In this document: positions 43,837-53,513 of the stretch, in pieces
Numbering within the stretch: position 1 is the first letter of the stretch
Layout of the letters: the number at the start of each line of letters is the position of its first letter
Source: CBDDFV01 sp965227335
GTDB lineage: Bacteria; Planctomycetota; Phycisphaerae; Phycisphaerales; SM1A02
Direction: 5' to 3'
Length of the DNA stretch: 64,000 nt
Assembly: GCA_965227335.1 (NCBI GenBank)
Contig: CBDDFV010000006.1
Coordinates: forward strand, 248,001 to 312,000
Position numbers and translations under genes: made by a program
Notes under the pieces: model-generated
Seen by the model: the letters and a program-made list of their open reading frames with translations, nothing else
Told to the model about the DNA's origin: nothing
The model's database searches: none

Positions 43837-46547
43837 GCACCCAAAGTACCAAGCAGCGAAGCCCGGCTGATGTCCTCGTGACTGTCGAAGACTGGTGTGT
43901 AACTCTTATGGGTCTTGACGAGAACGGAGCCCAGCTGCGACACGTTGTCCATGATGAGTGTCCGCCGGCGACGCTGACCGGTTACCTCCGAGGTGAGCGG
44001 CCGACCGCCGATCCCGTGGGTTCCATCGACCCTCGCGGCATCGGTGTTGGCTTCGCCCCGCACACCTCGATCTCGACTGACGGCGGTTGCGCCCGGGCGC
44101 CGTTGGCTGTGTTACTCGGCCTGATCGAGCAGATCAACGAGCCCAGCCGAGCGCCGCGCATGTGGCAGTGTGCAAGTATGTCATCCGATCGCCCTTCGAT
44201 CGGAGCATTCGAGGGAGTGGTCGCAGCAATCGCGGATCGGATTGAGCAGTACCTCAAGTCGTTCGGCTCATCGTTGCTTGTGCGTGGGGTGCACGCCTTG
44301 CTTCCGGTGCCCAATAGTCTGACCCTCGACGCGCAGGAGCGACTGATCTCATGGGGTCGGCAATCACGGGTGGACCTAGAGCTCGTTTGGCGCCCAGTGG
44401 CAGCCGCGCTCGGGGCAATGCGAGTCGCACAAGCAGATGCAGACCAGACCGCAAGCGTGCGCGAGGGAAAGCTCCTCGTTGTGCATCTCGGACTCGAGAG
44501 CTTCGAGATAACACCACTCGAGTTGCGCTACCGACACTGCCCCGGGCACGGCGAGGTGCTCGTTCCGGCTCGGCGCCTGCCGAACGTGGACGTACTTCGC
44601 GGCCAGGGGCTGCGGTGGGCCGAATCCGCGGCTGATCGAGCGGTCGGAGGTAACGCCAGTCGTGCATGGAACTTGCTCTGGGCGACTGACTGGCTCAAGA
44701 CCGCAGTGACCGGGAAAGCCATCGCTGGCCCCGGCTATGACGCACGTCATGCACACCTCGCACAGGAGATAGGGGCGCCCGTACCGCCAATCGAACGAGG
44801 GCCACAGCTCACACGCCTTCGATGGGGACTGGCTGATGGACAGGCCGCGAGATGGGGATACAGCAGCATCGATGCCGACCGCCGAGCGTGCGGCGGCAAA
44901 GCCGGGTTGGAAGCTTGGATCGAATCTGCGCGTGACGCTCTAGGCGACTGGGGACGCGGCGATACAGTCTCGGTGATTGGCACGGGCTCGTTCGCTTCGG
45001 TGTTCGCGACCGAAGTGTCCCTAGCGCGCAGTGTGGCTCGTCGCGTACTTGGTGACCGACTTGGAACGACATGGATTGAGGGCGAGACAGTTCAACACGG
45101 ATCGCTCTACCGCGAGGGTGTCATCGAGTACGCCACGAGAAAACGGGCCGGGATACCACCTTATCTTGATGTATTGCCTGCGATTGAGGTTCTTGTGACC
45201 CGCCGCGGTGAGCCGGTGTGGCAAGACCTTCTTGACAGCGACGACGAGTTTGTTCCCGGCGGCCAGATCTTCCGGCGACGGCGGGATGATCTCGGGCTTG
45301 GCGTCGGCAAGGAGGAGGAACGCCTGACGCTGACCGTGGCGCAAGAGGGATTCACGACGGTTCGCGAGACTGAGACGAGTTTCCCGCGCCCAGTGCAAGC
45401 TACAACTGCTGTTGATATGGATGTGCGGATGCAGCCCGGTCAAGGCTACCCGCGAATTGAGGTCCTACCTCGCGATCCGAGCGCGTTCTCTGGCGCCCGT
45501 GTTGAGCTCGACTGGCGACGCGTCGCCGATACCCAGAAGACGAAGCAAGAGGCACAAGACGAGATTCCGCGGACGAATCCACCAACGAATCCAAGGAACG
45601 CTAGTGTGCAGGCGTGGGAGGCTGCTGCCCCGCTGAATACACAGAACGGTCGTGAAATCTGCCTGGTCGACTACCTAGAACGGCGATTGCCAGCGATCAC
45701 CGAAGGGCTTCAGAGAGACAGTGAGATAGCTGTCCAAGAGCCCTTGCGCGACATTGCCGAGATGTTCCGACGAAGTAGTCGCGACATAGGCGTCGAGACT
45801 ACGAACTCGCACCACACGGCAGTCGATAGCAACGGAATGCTCGCACCCTCATCTCGAAGGCCGGATCTACTCGAAGCCCTCAGGGGCGCCTTGGACGGGT
45901 ACTTGTCGACTGGGAGGAACGAAACCACCATCAACCTATGCCTTCGTTGCCTCGCGTACTCAAGCTCTCAGACGCCGAACCTGATGGATCTACTTGCATC
46001 ACGAGTTGCTCGATCCAATTTGACTGGTGACACACTGAATGCGATTGGGTGCTGTCTTCGGGACCGGGATCTAGCTGGCTTGTTCGTAACGAGAGCATTT
46101 GAGCGTCTGCGCAAGCCCAGCCCGCGCGCCAAGAATGACACCATGCGAGCGCTTTGTCGCCTGCTGCAGTATCGCGATGACGCGCTGGGCGGAGCAAACG
46201 ACGATGGACACCCAGCCACCCCATCAGAACTGTGCGAGCTCCTTACCCGCGCCTGCCTGCGACACATTGCGCCGCAAGTAGCTAGCGGCAATCTACAGTA
46301 CATTTACCGCCATGGAAGCCTTGCCATCGTCTATCTACTCAGACGACGTCGATACGACGACTCATATCTGCCGCCTGATCATCCGATTGCTGAAGAAACT
46401 AAGACTGTGTTTCGCGAAGTCATTGCCGGCCTACGCGAGGGGCGCATGAAGAAGGTCGGAGGCTTCGTGGATCTCATGGCGGTCACTCAGCAGATGATCG
46501 ACTACATCGACCGAAAAGGCCGAGGCCGACTAGTGGCGATCACGTGA
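43833..46547 (+). CDS. Hsp70/actin-fold-like protein of defence operon
   Basis: 904 residues. The N-terminal half resembles an Hsp70-like ATPase: VHALLPVPNSLTLDAQERLISWGRQSRVDLELVWRPVAAALGA recalls the Hsp70 'VPAYF...RIINEPTAAAL' block, GKLLVVHLGLESFEITPLE recalls the DLGGGTFDVSL phosphate loop, and DTVSVIGTGSFASVFATEV recalls the GGS-type adenosine loop. The glycines and aspartate are not all kept, so ATPase activity is uncertain. The C-terminal half (about residues 600-904) is helical, unrecognised. Last gene of the operon; its stop overlaps by 8 bases the stop of the convergent helicase gene. Confidence 0.68.
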   Translation: MSTQSTKQRSPADVLVTVEDWCVTLMGLDENGAQLRHVVHDECPPATLTGYLRGERPTADPVGSIDPRGIGVGFAPHTSISTDGGCARAPLAVLLGLIEQINEPSRAPRMWQCASMSSDRPSIGAFEGVVAAIADRIEQYLKSFGSSLLVRGVHALLPVPNSLTLDAQERLISWGRQSRVDLELVWRPVAAALGAMRVAQADADQTASVREGKLLVVHLGLESFEITPLELRYRHCPGHGEVLVPARRLPNVDVLRGQGLRWAESAADRAVGGNASRAWNLLWATDWLKTAVTGKAIAGPGYDARHAHLAQEIGAPVPPIERGPQLTRLRWGLADGQAARWGYSSIDADRRACGGKAGLEAWIESARDALGDWGRGDTVSVIGTGSFASVFATEVSLARSVARRVLGDRLGTTWIEGETVQHGSLYREGVIEYATRKRAGIPPYLDVLPAIEVLVTRRGEPVWQDLLDSDDEFVPGGQIFRRRRDDLGLGVGKEEERLTLTVAQEGFTTVRETETSFPRPVQATTAVDMDVRMQPGQGYPRIEVLPRDPSAFSGARVELDWRRVADTQKTKQEAQDEIPRTNPPTNPRNASVQAWEAAAPLNTQNGREICLVDYLERRLPAITEGLQRDSEIAVQEPLRDIAEMFRRSSRDIGVETTNSHHTAVDSNGMLAPSSRRPDLLEALRGALDGYLSTGRNETTINLCLRCLAYSSSQTPNLMDLLASRVARSNLTGDTLNAIGCCLRDRDLAGLFVTRAFERLRKPSPRAKNDTMRALCRLLQYRDDALGGANDDGHPATPSELCELLTRACLRHIAPQVASGNLQYIYRHGSLAIVYLLRRRRYDDSYLPPDHPIAEETKTVFREVIAGLREGRMKKVGGFVDLMAVTQQMIDYIDRKGRGRLVAIT

Positions 46548-48630
46548 TTGGCTCGTCATCTTCGGAGAAGTCATCGAGGAACTCCGACGCCGGCTCGACG
46601 CCCGTCACCAGCAACCAGTCCCGGGCACGCGTACATGCGACGTACAGAAGGTGTCGCTCGGTGTTATACACCTCCGCCAGGTCCGAGTCGTCAGCCACCT
46701 GACTGATCCGTTCCTGCAGCGGCACCACTTCATCATCGCAGCAGACCACCGCGACCGCCCGAAACTCGAGGCCCTTGGCCCGGTGCATGGTCGACACAGA
46801 CACTGCTCCGGCGATCGGCTCATCGTCTTCGTCGAGAATGGAAGGCGTCACACCCGCCTGGCTGAGCATCTTGAGCGCCCGAGGCATCTGCTGCCGAGAC
46901 CGGACAAACAGAGCGATCTCGGCCGGGTCCACGTCATTCGCCAACAACTGCCCCAGCCAGTCCACCACAATCCGAGCCTCGTCCTCTCGATCAGCCGCAA
47001 CTCGGACTTCGGGATCAGGACCATTGAAGACAGAAACCGTTCCCTTTCGTGACTCCGTAATCCCGTCGACATCCGAAATCTCCGGATGGAGCAGCCGATC
47101 GGCCTGACGTCGGATTTGGTGGGACGTGCGATAGTTGATCCGAAGCGTCTGGGACCACCCCCGCACATCGACACCCAGCGATGCCCACGAGAACGGGACC
47201 TGGAAGATGCGCTGCCCGAGGTCACCGGCGAAGAAGAGCCCGTTCGGTCGTTCAGCGGACAACGCGGCGAGGAACCGCAACTGGGAGACCGACACGTCCT
47301 GAGCCTCATCCAGAACGACGAAGTCGACAGGTGCATCCCGATTCTGCTCGACTTGCGATGTGAGTTCCCGATAGACCACGGGCATCGTCACCGAGCCCCG
47401 GTCCGCCAGGACCTGCCTGACATGCTCGAACAGCGGCCAGAGGCTCGCCCGCTGCTTCTCACCCAGGCGTGTCTTCCTGCCGAGCCTCGGAACATCACGG
47501 TACGCTTCCCACGAATCGAGTTGCCACGCATCGACGACATCAAACCACTCGCTCTCGACGAACGCGGCGGACATCGCCTGAGGCGACTTCGCGAGAGCGT
47601 CTCGGATGAGCGAACGGATCATCGCGGCAGTCGGAATCTGGGGACGACCGAAGTACCCCTCGTACATCTCGAGGGCGAACTCATCCAGAGAGCGTACTGA
47701 GAGCCGCCTCCAGACCTTTTGATCCTCGCCCGCCAGACGCGAAGCCTTCACGCGGAGACTTCGTGCCAGCGGAATCGAGAACGTCGCGAGCAGCACCTTC
47801 GCTTCCGGATTCGTTGCTGCCAATCGCACTGCACGATGGAGCGCGACGACTGTCTTCCCCGTGCCAGCAGAGCCGGACACGCGGGCGGGGCCGTTGTACG
47901 TCCGTTCGACGATCGACCGCTGGGCGGGATGGAGGAACACGGCCCAGCGCTCCCACGGATACTCGAGGGCACGCCGGAGTTCATCGACATCGGTCATGAC
48001 CCGGAAACGACGCGCTGCGTCCGGGTGGGCGAACGGATCCTCCCCTGCCGCCGCCGGCTCGGGCACGGGCGGCAGCGACCCGGTCGCGAGGCTCAGCACG
48101 GCCTCCGCGGCTTCAGCGGGGAGGTGGTCCGTCAACCCAAGAAGCTGGTCTTCATCCGCCTCAAGGACATCTGCGGTCCACTCGGGCGGCACACCGTAGT
48201 CCAGCAGTTGCTGCTCAGTCACCCCATCGAGCACTGGCGTCGCAGACGCCGCCGGAGCGGCGGGGGCATCGACGTAGCGCGGAACCTCAATCTCGCGAAC
48301 GAGTTCACGAATTTCCACGATCTGCGCTGCGCCCGTTCGAGGATGCGCTTCGATCTTTCGCCGGATCGCCCAGTCGTAAGCGTTGTCATGGTGGTCGACG
48401 TAGCACAGCAGCAGACTGGCGCTCGTCTTGTGAAGAATCAATCGAATGTCCCGACTGACGCGCGCCGACCAGAAGTTCGGATCCTTGCACCGATCGATCC
48501 GGTGCATCTGAAGACCGGGATTGACGGGATCTGATTGCAGATCGAAAACCGTGATCTTGACGGCCTTCTGCTCGTCATTGGTCAAGCGGCCGAGGCTGGA
48601 CGTGAAGGTGTCGGCGATCCGGAACTCCAT
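46540..48630 (-). CDS. UvrD-family helicase with RelE/ParE-like N-terminal domain
   Basis: 696 residues from the ATG at 48630, which forms TAATG with the stop of mod. Residues 1-95 (MEFRIADTFTSSLGRLTNDE, DRCKDPNFWSARVSRDIRLI, LCYVDHHDNAYDWA) look like a RelE/ParE-fold mRNA-interferase-like domain. Walker A VSGSAGTGKT is at 251-260, then DFVVLDEAQDVS, FAGDLGQRIFQ, INYRTSHQIRRQADRLL, and STMHRAKGLEFRAV plus LLYVACTRARDWLLV are UvrD/SF1A motifs. It is the last gene of the type III restriction operon. Whether the RelE part is a toxin or a DNA-binding relic is unknown. Confidence 0.82.
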   Translation of the reverse strand: MEFRIADTFTSSLGRLTNDEQKAVKITVFDLQSDPVNPGLQMHRIDRCKDPNFWSARVSRDIRLILHKTSASLLLCYVDHHDNAYDWAIRRKIEAHPRTGAAQIVEIRELVREIEVPRYVDAPAAPAASATPVLDGVTEQQLLDYGVPPEWTADVLEADEDQLLGLTDHLPAEAAEAVLSLATGSLPPVPEPAAAGEDPFAHPDAARRFRVMTDVDELRRALEYPWERWAVFLHPAQRSIVERTYNGPARVSGSAGTGKTVVALHRAVRLAATNPEAKVLLATFSIPLARSLRVKASRLAGEDQKVWRRLSVRSLDEFALEMYEGYFGRPQIPTAAMIRSLIRDALAKSPQAMSAAFVESEWFDVVDAWQLDSWEAYRDVPRLGRKTRLGEKQRASLWPLFEHVRQVLADRGSVTMPVVYRELTSQVEQNRDAPVDFVVLDEAQDVSVSQLRFLAALSAERPNGLFFAGDLGQRIFQVPFSWASLGVDVRGWSQTLRINYRTSHQIRRQADRLLHPEISDVDGITESRKGTVSVFNGPDPEVRVAADREDEARIVVDWLGQLLANDVDPAEIALFVRSRQQMPRALKMLSQAGVTPSILDEDDEPIAGAVSVSTMHRAKGLEFRAVAVVCCDDEVVPLQERISQVADDSDLAEVYNTERHLLYVACTRARDWLLVTGVEPASEFLDDFSEDDEPIT

Positions 48631-51596
48631 TACTCCACCCGAAACACCTTCATGACCTCGTCGCCGAGGTGATTGATGACCTTCACCGCGATCCGACCGC
48701 CCTTTGGCTTCTTGAACGGCCGCGATACATCGCTGTTCAGCGTCGCCCACGCCTCCTCGTTGATCTCGGCCTTCAGCGTCGTCTTCAGCGCCTTGTACGG
48801 ATCGTTCTGCCCCAGGAAGTACGCGTGACGGACGAAGAAGCTCTCCTCGTTGTAGTCCGTGTCGATGAACCAGCACGCGATGCCGTCGGCGTTGTCGCTG
48901 CGGACCTCGCCGCTCGACGGATGGAACACGTCCACGCCGTTGATCTTGATCTGGATCTTCCCGGGCTCGTCCTCGCTGTCGAGGATGTCGATGTCCGGCT
49001 CGCCGAAGATCACGAACAGGTTGCCCTTGCCCGTGTTCTTGAACTCCGTGCCCATATGCAGGTCGGCGTTCATGGTGGCCTTGAGCACCGGGATCCGCCC
49101 GAGCTTGCTGAACTCGCTCGCGCGGGCCTCGTAGCTGAACGCGCACGCAATCAAGACATCGAAGTCCGCGTCGCCTGCCTCCAAGGCCGCGGCGACCAGG
49201 TCCTGCCGGGAGACCGTGCCAAACTCCGGGCCGATGAAGATGCCGGCACGCTTCTCCGTCACGGCCTCACCGTCCCCCTCGACATACCGCCCCTCGCCAC
49301 AGATGTACCGCCCGGGCCAGAGCGCGATCGAGCTGAAGCTCAGCTTGTCCTCCTTGTGGGCCTGCTGCACGCCCGCAGCTCGCAGGTTGTCGAGCACCAT
49401 CTCGACAAAGCTGTCCGGGTCTCCCGCGGCGTGAGCAGCGTCGCCCTCGGCCTGCTTGAGCGGGTCGATCAGCCCGTCGTCCTCGTCCACGCCCAGCGTC
49501 CGGTGCGGGCTCAGGCTCTCGACCGTGAACGGGCCGGCGACGCGGACCTTCTTCTTGTCCTCATACGGCTTGTCGTAGAGGTACTCGAAGTCGGCCTTCG
49601 CGGCGATGCTCGCGTCGATCTCCTTCTGCCGTGCGATGCGGAGCTTCCAGAACTCGTCGAGCAGCGGCCGGCACGACTCAGGCCACTCCTCGGGGCGCGC
49701 GCGCGGGATCTCCCACTCCTGAATGTCGTCCAGCACCTCGGCGGTGTACTCTCGCTCCTCTCGATACTCGGCGAGCCAGCCCGAGGGAATTGCCTTCGTC
49801 AGCTTCTGGCGCACAGACGTGAGCTTCGACTCGAACCGCTCCCAGATGACATCGATCTCTGCGTTGCTCGCAATCGACTTGAGCATGATGTGCGGCACAC
49901 GCTCGTACACGAAGCCATGACGGACATTCCCGGCGTAGTGCTGCCGCCCCTTGGCAGGCAGATCACTCCTCGAGAGCTCCGCCTCTTTCACAACACCCTC
50001 TATCGAGTCAGAGAGCAGGTAGAAGGAATAGCGGGCGCCCATGATGCGGGCACGGGCGAGAGCTAACGAGACGCGAGACGTGTCAACCGTGATCCAGCGA
50101 CGCCCCCATTGCTCTGCAACGTATGCTGTAGTGCCGGAGCCGCAAGTCGGATCAAGGACCAGATCGCCAGGGTCAGTCGCCATGAGAAGGCATCGTTGCA
50201 CGACCTTCTCAGAGGTCTCGACGACATAGCGCTTCTCCGATGTGAAACCAGCAACGCCGGTATCAGACCAAACATTGTCTTCCGCCATCGCAAGGAAGTC
50301 GTCGAAGTAGCGGATGTAGTAGAGTCCATTGGCGGTACTGCTCAGCCGACCGGCTGCCTTGAGTCGGCGCATCCCCTGCTCGTTTGTCTTCCAGCGAACC
50401 TTCTTCGAGGGCCGCAGCGTGTAGCCGTTGAAGTCGACCGGGAACCACGAAGCCGCGCCTTCGCCCTTGTCACGGCCGACACTTTGGCTCGTGAGATTGT
50501 CGATTCGAAATATTCGGAAGTCATCTGTCACCGGTGACAGACCAGCAATTTGTTCCTTCGATAGAGAACCAGTAGTACCGTCTGGCAGCAATGTGCGTGT
50601 ATATGCAGATCCGCCAGCTCCCCCTATCTCCTTCAGAGCCATCGGTTGCCGATACTTCAACCGCTCCCTGTCCTTCGCATACCAGAGCAGCACGTCATAA
50701 GTACCTGCAAGGTACTGAGATGTTGCCCCCGCAGTCTTTGCAAACACAATCTGCGACACCAAATTGGTGGCTCCAAAGATCTCGTCAAGCACTGCGCGCA
50801 ATAGATGTGAGTTCTCCTCACCGATCTGCACAAAGACTGACCCAGACGGATGGAGCAGATCACGAGCGGAAGTAAGTCGGTCTCGCAGGTATGTCAGGTA
50901 CGTGTGGATGCCGTCTCGCCAAGTATCTCGAAAAGCCCTCACTTGCTCTGGTTCGCGCGTGATGTGCATCGCCTTGCCATCGCGCACGTCTCTGGTTGTT
51001 GTAGACCACTGAAAATTTGAGTTGAACTTGATCCCGTAGGGTGGGTCGAGATAGATGCACTGCACCTGCCCCCGAAGCCCCTCCCGCTCGGCGAGCGACG
51101 CCATGACCTGGAGCGAGTCGCCCAGGATCATCCGGTTCGTCCAGTTCGCGTCGTGCTGGTAGAACTCGGTCTTCGCGTCGCCCTCTGGCACGCCGTTGAA
51201 GTCGCCGAACAGATCCATCTGTGGCTCGGCGTCCTGCTCATCGGCCTCGGTCCGTGACCGCAGGTCGTCGATCAGCACCTTGGGGTGCACCTTCTCCTGA
51301 ATGAACAGCGGGGGAGCATGGACAACGAGGTCGGACCAGTCCTGCTCGTCCTTGCCGCGCCAGACGAGCTGGGGGTCGAGATCGCGGTTTCGCCCCGCCT
51401 TCTCGTCCGCGAGCGCCGCCCCGACCCCTTCGCGCGAATACGCGACCGGCACGGGCGACTGCTGGTCCTTGCCCATTACAGACTGGTACTCAGCCGTCGG
51501 AATATTCTTCCGCGACGCGTCGTCGTGCGTGAGCGACTCCACCTTCTTCGGGGCCGTCTTCTTCGTTCGCTTCTTGGTCTTCTTCTTCTTCGACAT
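48630..51596 (-). CDS. mod: Type III restriction-modification Mod subunit (DNA methyltransferase)
   Basis: 988 residues. Motif IV is IYLDPPYGIKF (DPPY at 184-187); the SAM motif VLDPTCGSGTTAYVAEQWGRRW comes after it, near residue 480, the beta-class order of N6-adenine methyltransferases. The N-terminus is very lysine-rich (SKKKKTKKRTKKTAPKK). The long middle carries target recognition. The C-terminal 250 residues (DADFDVLIACAFSYEARASEF, NLFVIFGEPDIDI) are an additional region typical of the long Mod form. It modifies host DNA and pairs with Res at 53.5-56.6 kb. Confidence 0.88.
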   Translation of the reverse strand: MSKKKKTKKRTKKTAPKKVESLTHDDASRKNIPTAEYQSVMGKDQQSPVPVAYSREGVGAALADEKAGRNRDLDPQLVWRGKDEQDWSDLVVHAPPLFIQEKVHPKVLIDDLRSRTEADEQDAEPQMDLFGDFNGVPEGDAKTEFYQHDANWTNRMILGDSLQVMASLAEREGLRGQVQCIYLDPPYGIKFNSNFQWSTTTRDVRDGKAMHITREPEQVRAFRDTWRDGIHTYLTYLRDRLTSARDLLHPSGSVFVQIGEENSHLLRAVLDEIFGATNLVSQIVFAKTAGATSQYLAGTYDVLLWYAKDRERLKYRQPMALKEIGGAGGSAYTRTLLPDGTTGSLSKEQIAGLSPVTDDFRIFRIDNLTSQSVGRDKGEGAASWFPVDFNGYTLRPSKKVRWKTNEQGMRRLKAAGRLSSTANGLYYIRYFDDFLAMAEDNVWSDTGVAGFTSEKRYVVETSEKVVQRCLLMATDPGDLVLDPTCGSGTTAYVAEQWGRRWITVDTSRVSLALARARIMGARYSFYLLSDSIEGVVKEAELSRSDLPAKGRQHYAGNVRHGFVYERVPHIMLKSIASNAEIDVIWERFESKLTSVRQKLTKAIPSGWLAEYREEREYTAEVLDDIQEWEIPRARPEEWPESCRPLLDEFWKLRIARQKEIDASIAAKADFEYLYDKPYEDKKKVRVAGPFTVESLSPHRTLGVDEDDGLIDPLKQAEGDAAHAAGDPDSFVEMVLDNLRAAGVQQAHKEDKLSFSSIALWPGRYICGEGRYVEGDGEAVTEKRAGIFIGPEFGTVSRQDLVAAALEAGDADFDVLIACAFSYEARASEFSKLGRIPVLKATMNADLHMGTEFKNTGKGNLFVIFGEPDIDILDSEDEPGKIQIKINGVDVFHPSSGEVRSDNADGIACWFIDTDYNEESFFVRHAYFLGQNDPYKALKTTLKAEINEEAWATLNSDVSRPFKKPKGGRIAVKVINHLGDEVMKVFRVE

Positions 51597-51599
51597 TCG

Positions 51600-53513
51600 T
51601 CAGTCAATCTCGCGGAATCGCAGCAAGTCGAGCAGGAGCTCGACCATTCGCTTGGTTCGAGCCTCAATCAGGTCGGCTGTCCAGACCGGCGTGTCAGCCA
51701 GGCTCGTGGCGCCCGCACCACCTTTGAACTCCATCTGATTAAGCGCAAGCCGGTTCTTGTATCCGATATTGATGGTGTGACCGAGGAACTTCCGGTCTTC
51801 GGACAGCGACTGCTTTCGATCAAACGACGCGGTCGCGAGCCGCGAGTTGTATCCACTCAGCGTCAGATTCCCAAGCCGGTGGACGTGGGCCTCGTGGAGT
51901 TGTTTCGCTTGCTCAAGATCTCCACCGGCGATCATCTGCACCCACTCCGCGGGGATCTGCTCTGACTGGGGAAGCACGTGCTCGATGGTCCACACGAACT
52001 GACCCTTGTCGTTTCGCGCCCAGAGGTCCGGCGTGTACTCGCGAGTGTGGTGCTTCTCATCGATCAATGCCAGGAGGTACCGGGTAATCAGACTGTTCGT
52101 AGAGTACATCGGACCACGGAGCTTCTCCTCCAACTCTTGCAGGGTAGCGTACTGCCCCTTGAGAAGAAGTCGATCACGAATGAACGCGAACGGCAGACGG
52201 CCGTGCTCATCGATGTGCGCCTGGCAGGCAGCGATGAGTTCGATGTGGTCCTGGTCGAGCCTCTTGGTGCCGGGAAAATCCGTCACATTCCGGCGGACGT
52301 AGTAGCGGGCAAGAAGGTCGAGGGCTCGTGATCGATCGCCCGGCAGTGCGTAGGTCTTCAAGGGAATCGTGAACAGATAGAGCAAAACCTGGTACGCCGG
52401 CGCCGCTCCGATACGCGACAAGTCAATCAGATGCGAACGAGTCTCCGAGTCCCAATCCTCGTCGCCAGGATCGATCAGCGTGCCGTACGCATCAGCCGCT
52501 CCGCAGAGGCGCCCGAACATGCTCTCGGCATTCCGCTTGATGAGCGTCTCGTAGACCATGATCAGCTTTGACTTGACGGCTCGTGGTATGCCGTCCACGC
52601 GGATCGCGTCGTCCCAACGGAACGCATGGTAGAAGTGACGAAGAAACCGTTCCTGGTCTGTGGGGTCGGGAATCGCCGCGACGAGATCCTGCCACTGCTC
52701 ATACGATGAGTCGATATCCACTTGATGCTGCCGCTCCATCTCGGCGAGCATCTTGTTCTTGATGATATCGATAGCCGAGAGCGGAACACCCCGGTTGTTG
52801 AGCGTCTCAAACAGCGTGAATGCGTCTGCCTGACTCCCGACGGTGATGTGTACGAAGCTGAGCTCGTTGATCTTCCCGACAATCTGAAGAAGCTCCTCGA
52901 TGTCTTCCGGCAGCGTCTCCAGGAAGAAGCGATACGCCTTACAGATCGATCGAACACCGTGATACCGAGGCTTTGTCCTCTTGCGGATCAGACCGATCTC
53001 GCTCAGCAGATACGTGTAGTCGTCGAGGTTGCTGTTCTGCGAACTTGGCTGGACCCGCAGGAACAGCATCTTGGACTGCTCGACCCATCCGCCCCGCTCG
53101 CTGGCGCTGTAGTGCCCTTCCTTCTTCTTCTTCACAAGCTTGTTGCGAAGACTCTGGAGAGCAGTTTCGAACTCGAGCCGGTCCTCATCGTCCTCGAACT
53201 CGAGAGCCCCCTCCAGTTGCTTGAGGCGCGCATAGATCGCCATCATGTAAAGGGACAGTGTCGTCAGTCTCTGCTGCCCGTCAATGACCTCGTAGATGAT
53301 CTCCGCCCCGGGAGAATCGCCCTCCCCATCCTTGACGCAGATGATCGACCCCATGAAATACCCGGGGTCGTTCTCATCAATGTCCTGCAGCAGACGCTCC
53401 CAGTCTCGTTTCCCCCAACTGTCCTCTCTCTGGTACTTGGGGACGTGGTAGTGCTCTCGCGCCCCCTGATCGATGCTGATGATCTTCGAGAAAGGCATGA
53501 AGTGAGCGTTCAT
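51600..53513 (-). CDS. DUF262/DUF1524 GmrSD-like protein
   Basis: 637 residues. The N-terminal DUF262 domain has VPKYQREDSWGKRDW and EVIDGQQRLTTLSLYM (DGQQR at 78-82). The C-terminal part has VWTIEHVLPQSEQIPAEW and HRLGNLTLSGYNSRLA, the DUF1524 HNH-type nuclease pattern. Proteins of this pair are the GmrSD-type enzymes, DUF262 binding nucleotide and the HNH part cutting DNA, best known for attacking modified phage DNA. It lies between res and mod with a 4-base overlap and a 3-base gap, so it is built into the operon rather than adjacent to it. Confidence 0.85.
   Translation of the reverse strand: MNAHFMPFSKIISIDQGAREHYHVPKYQREDSWGKRDWERLLQDIDENDPGYFMGSIICVKDGEGDSPGAEIIYEVIDGQQRLTTLSLYMMAIYARLKQLEGALEFEDDEDRLEFETALQSLRNKLVKKKKEGHYSASERGGWVEQSKMLFLRVQPSSQNSNLDDYTYLLSEIGLIRKRTKPRYHGVRSICKAYRFFLETLPEDIEELLQIVGKINELSFVHITVGSQADAFTLFETLNNRGVPLSAIDIIKNKMLAEMERQHQVDIDSSYEQWQDLVAAIPDPTDQERFLRHFYHAFRWDDAIRVDGIPRAVKSKLIMVYETLIKRNAESMFGRLCGAADAYGTLIDPGDEDWDSETRSHLIDLSRIGAAPAYQVLLYLFTIPLKTYALPGDRSRALDLLARYYVRRNVTDFPGTKRLDQDHIELIAACQAHIDEHGRLPFAFIRDRLLLKGQYATLQELEEKLRGPMYSTNSLITRYLLALIDEKHHTREYTPDLWARNDKGQFVWTIEHVLPQSEQIPAEWVQMIAGGDLEQAKQLHEAHVHRLGNLTLSGYNSRLATASFDRKQSLSEDRKFLGHTINIGYKNRLALNQMEFKGGAGATSLADTPVWTADLIEARTKRMVELLLDLLRFREID

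Noticed and set aside
48631..49146. Longer N-terminus for the RelE-UvrD helicase
   Set aside because: The extension lies over the C-terminus of mod in another frame and is Arg/Gly-rich; the RelE-like domain begins exactly at the internal ATG at 48630.
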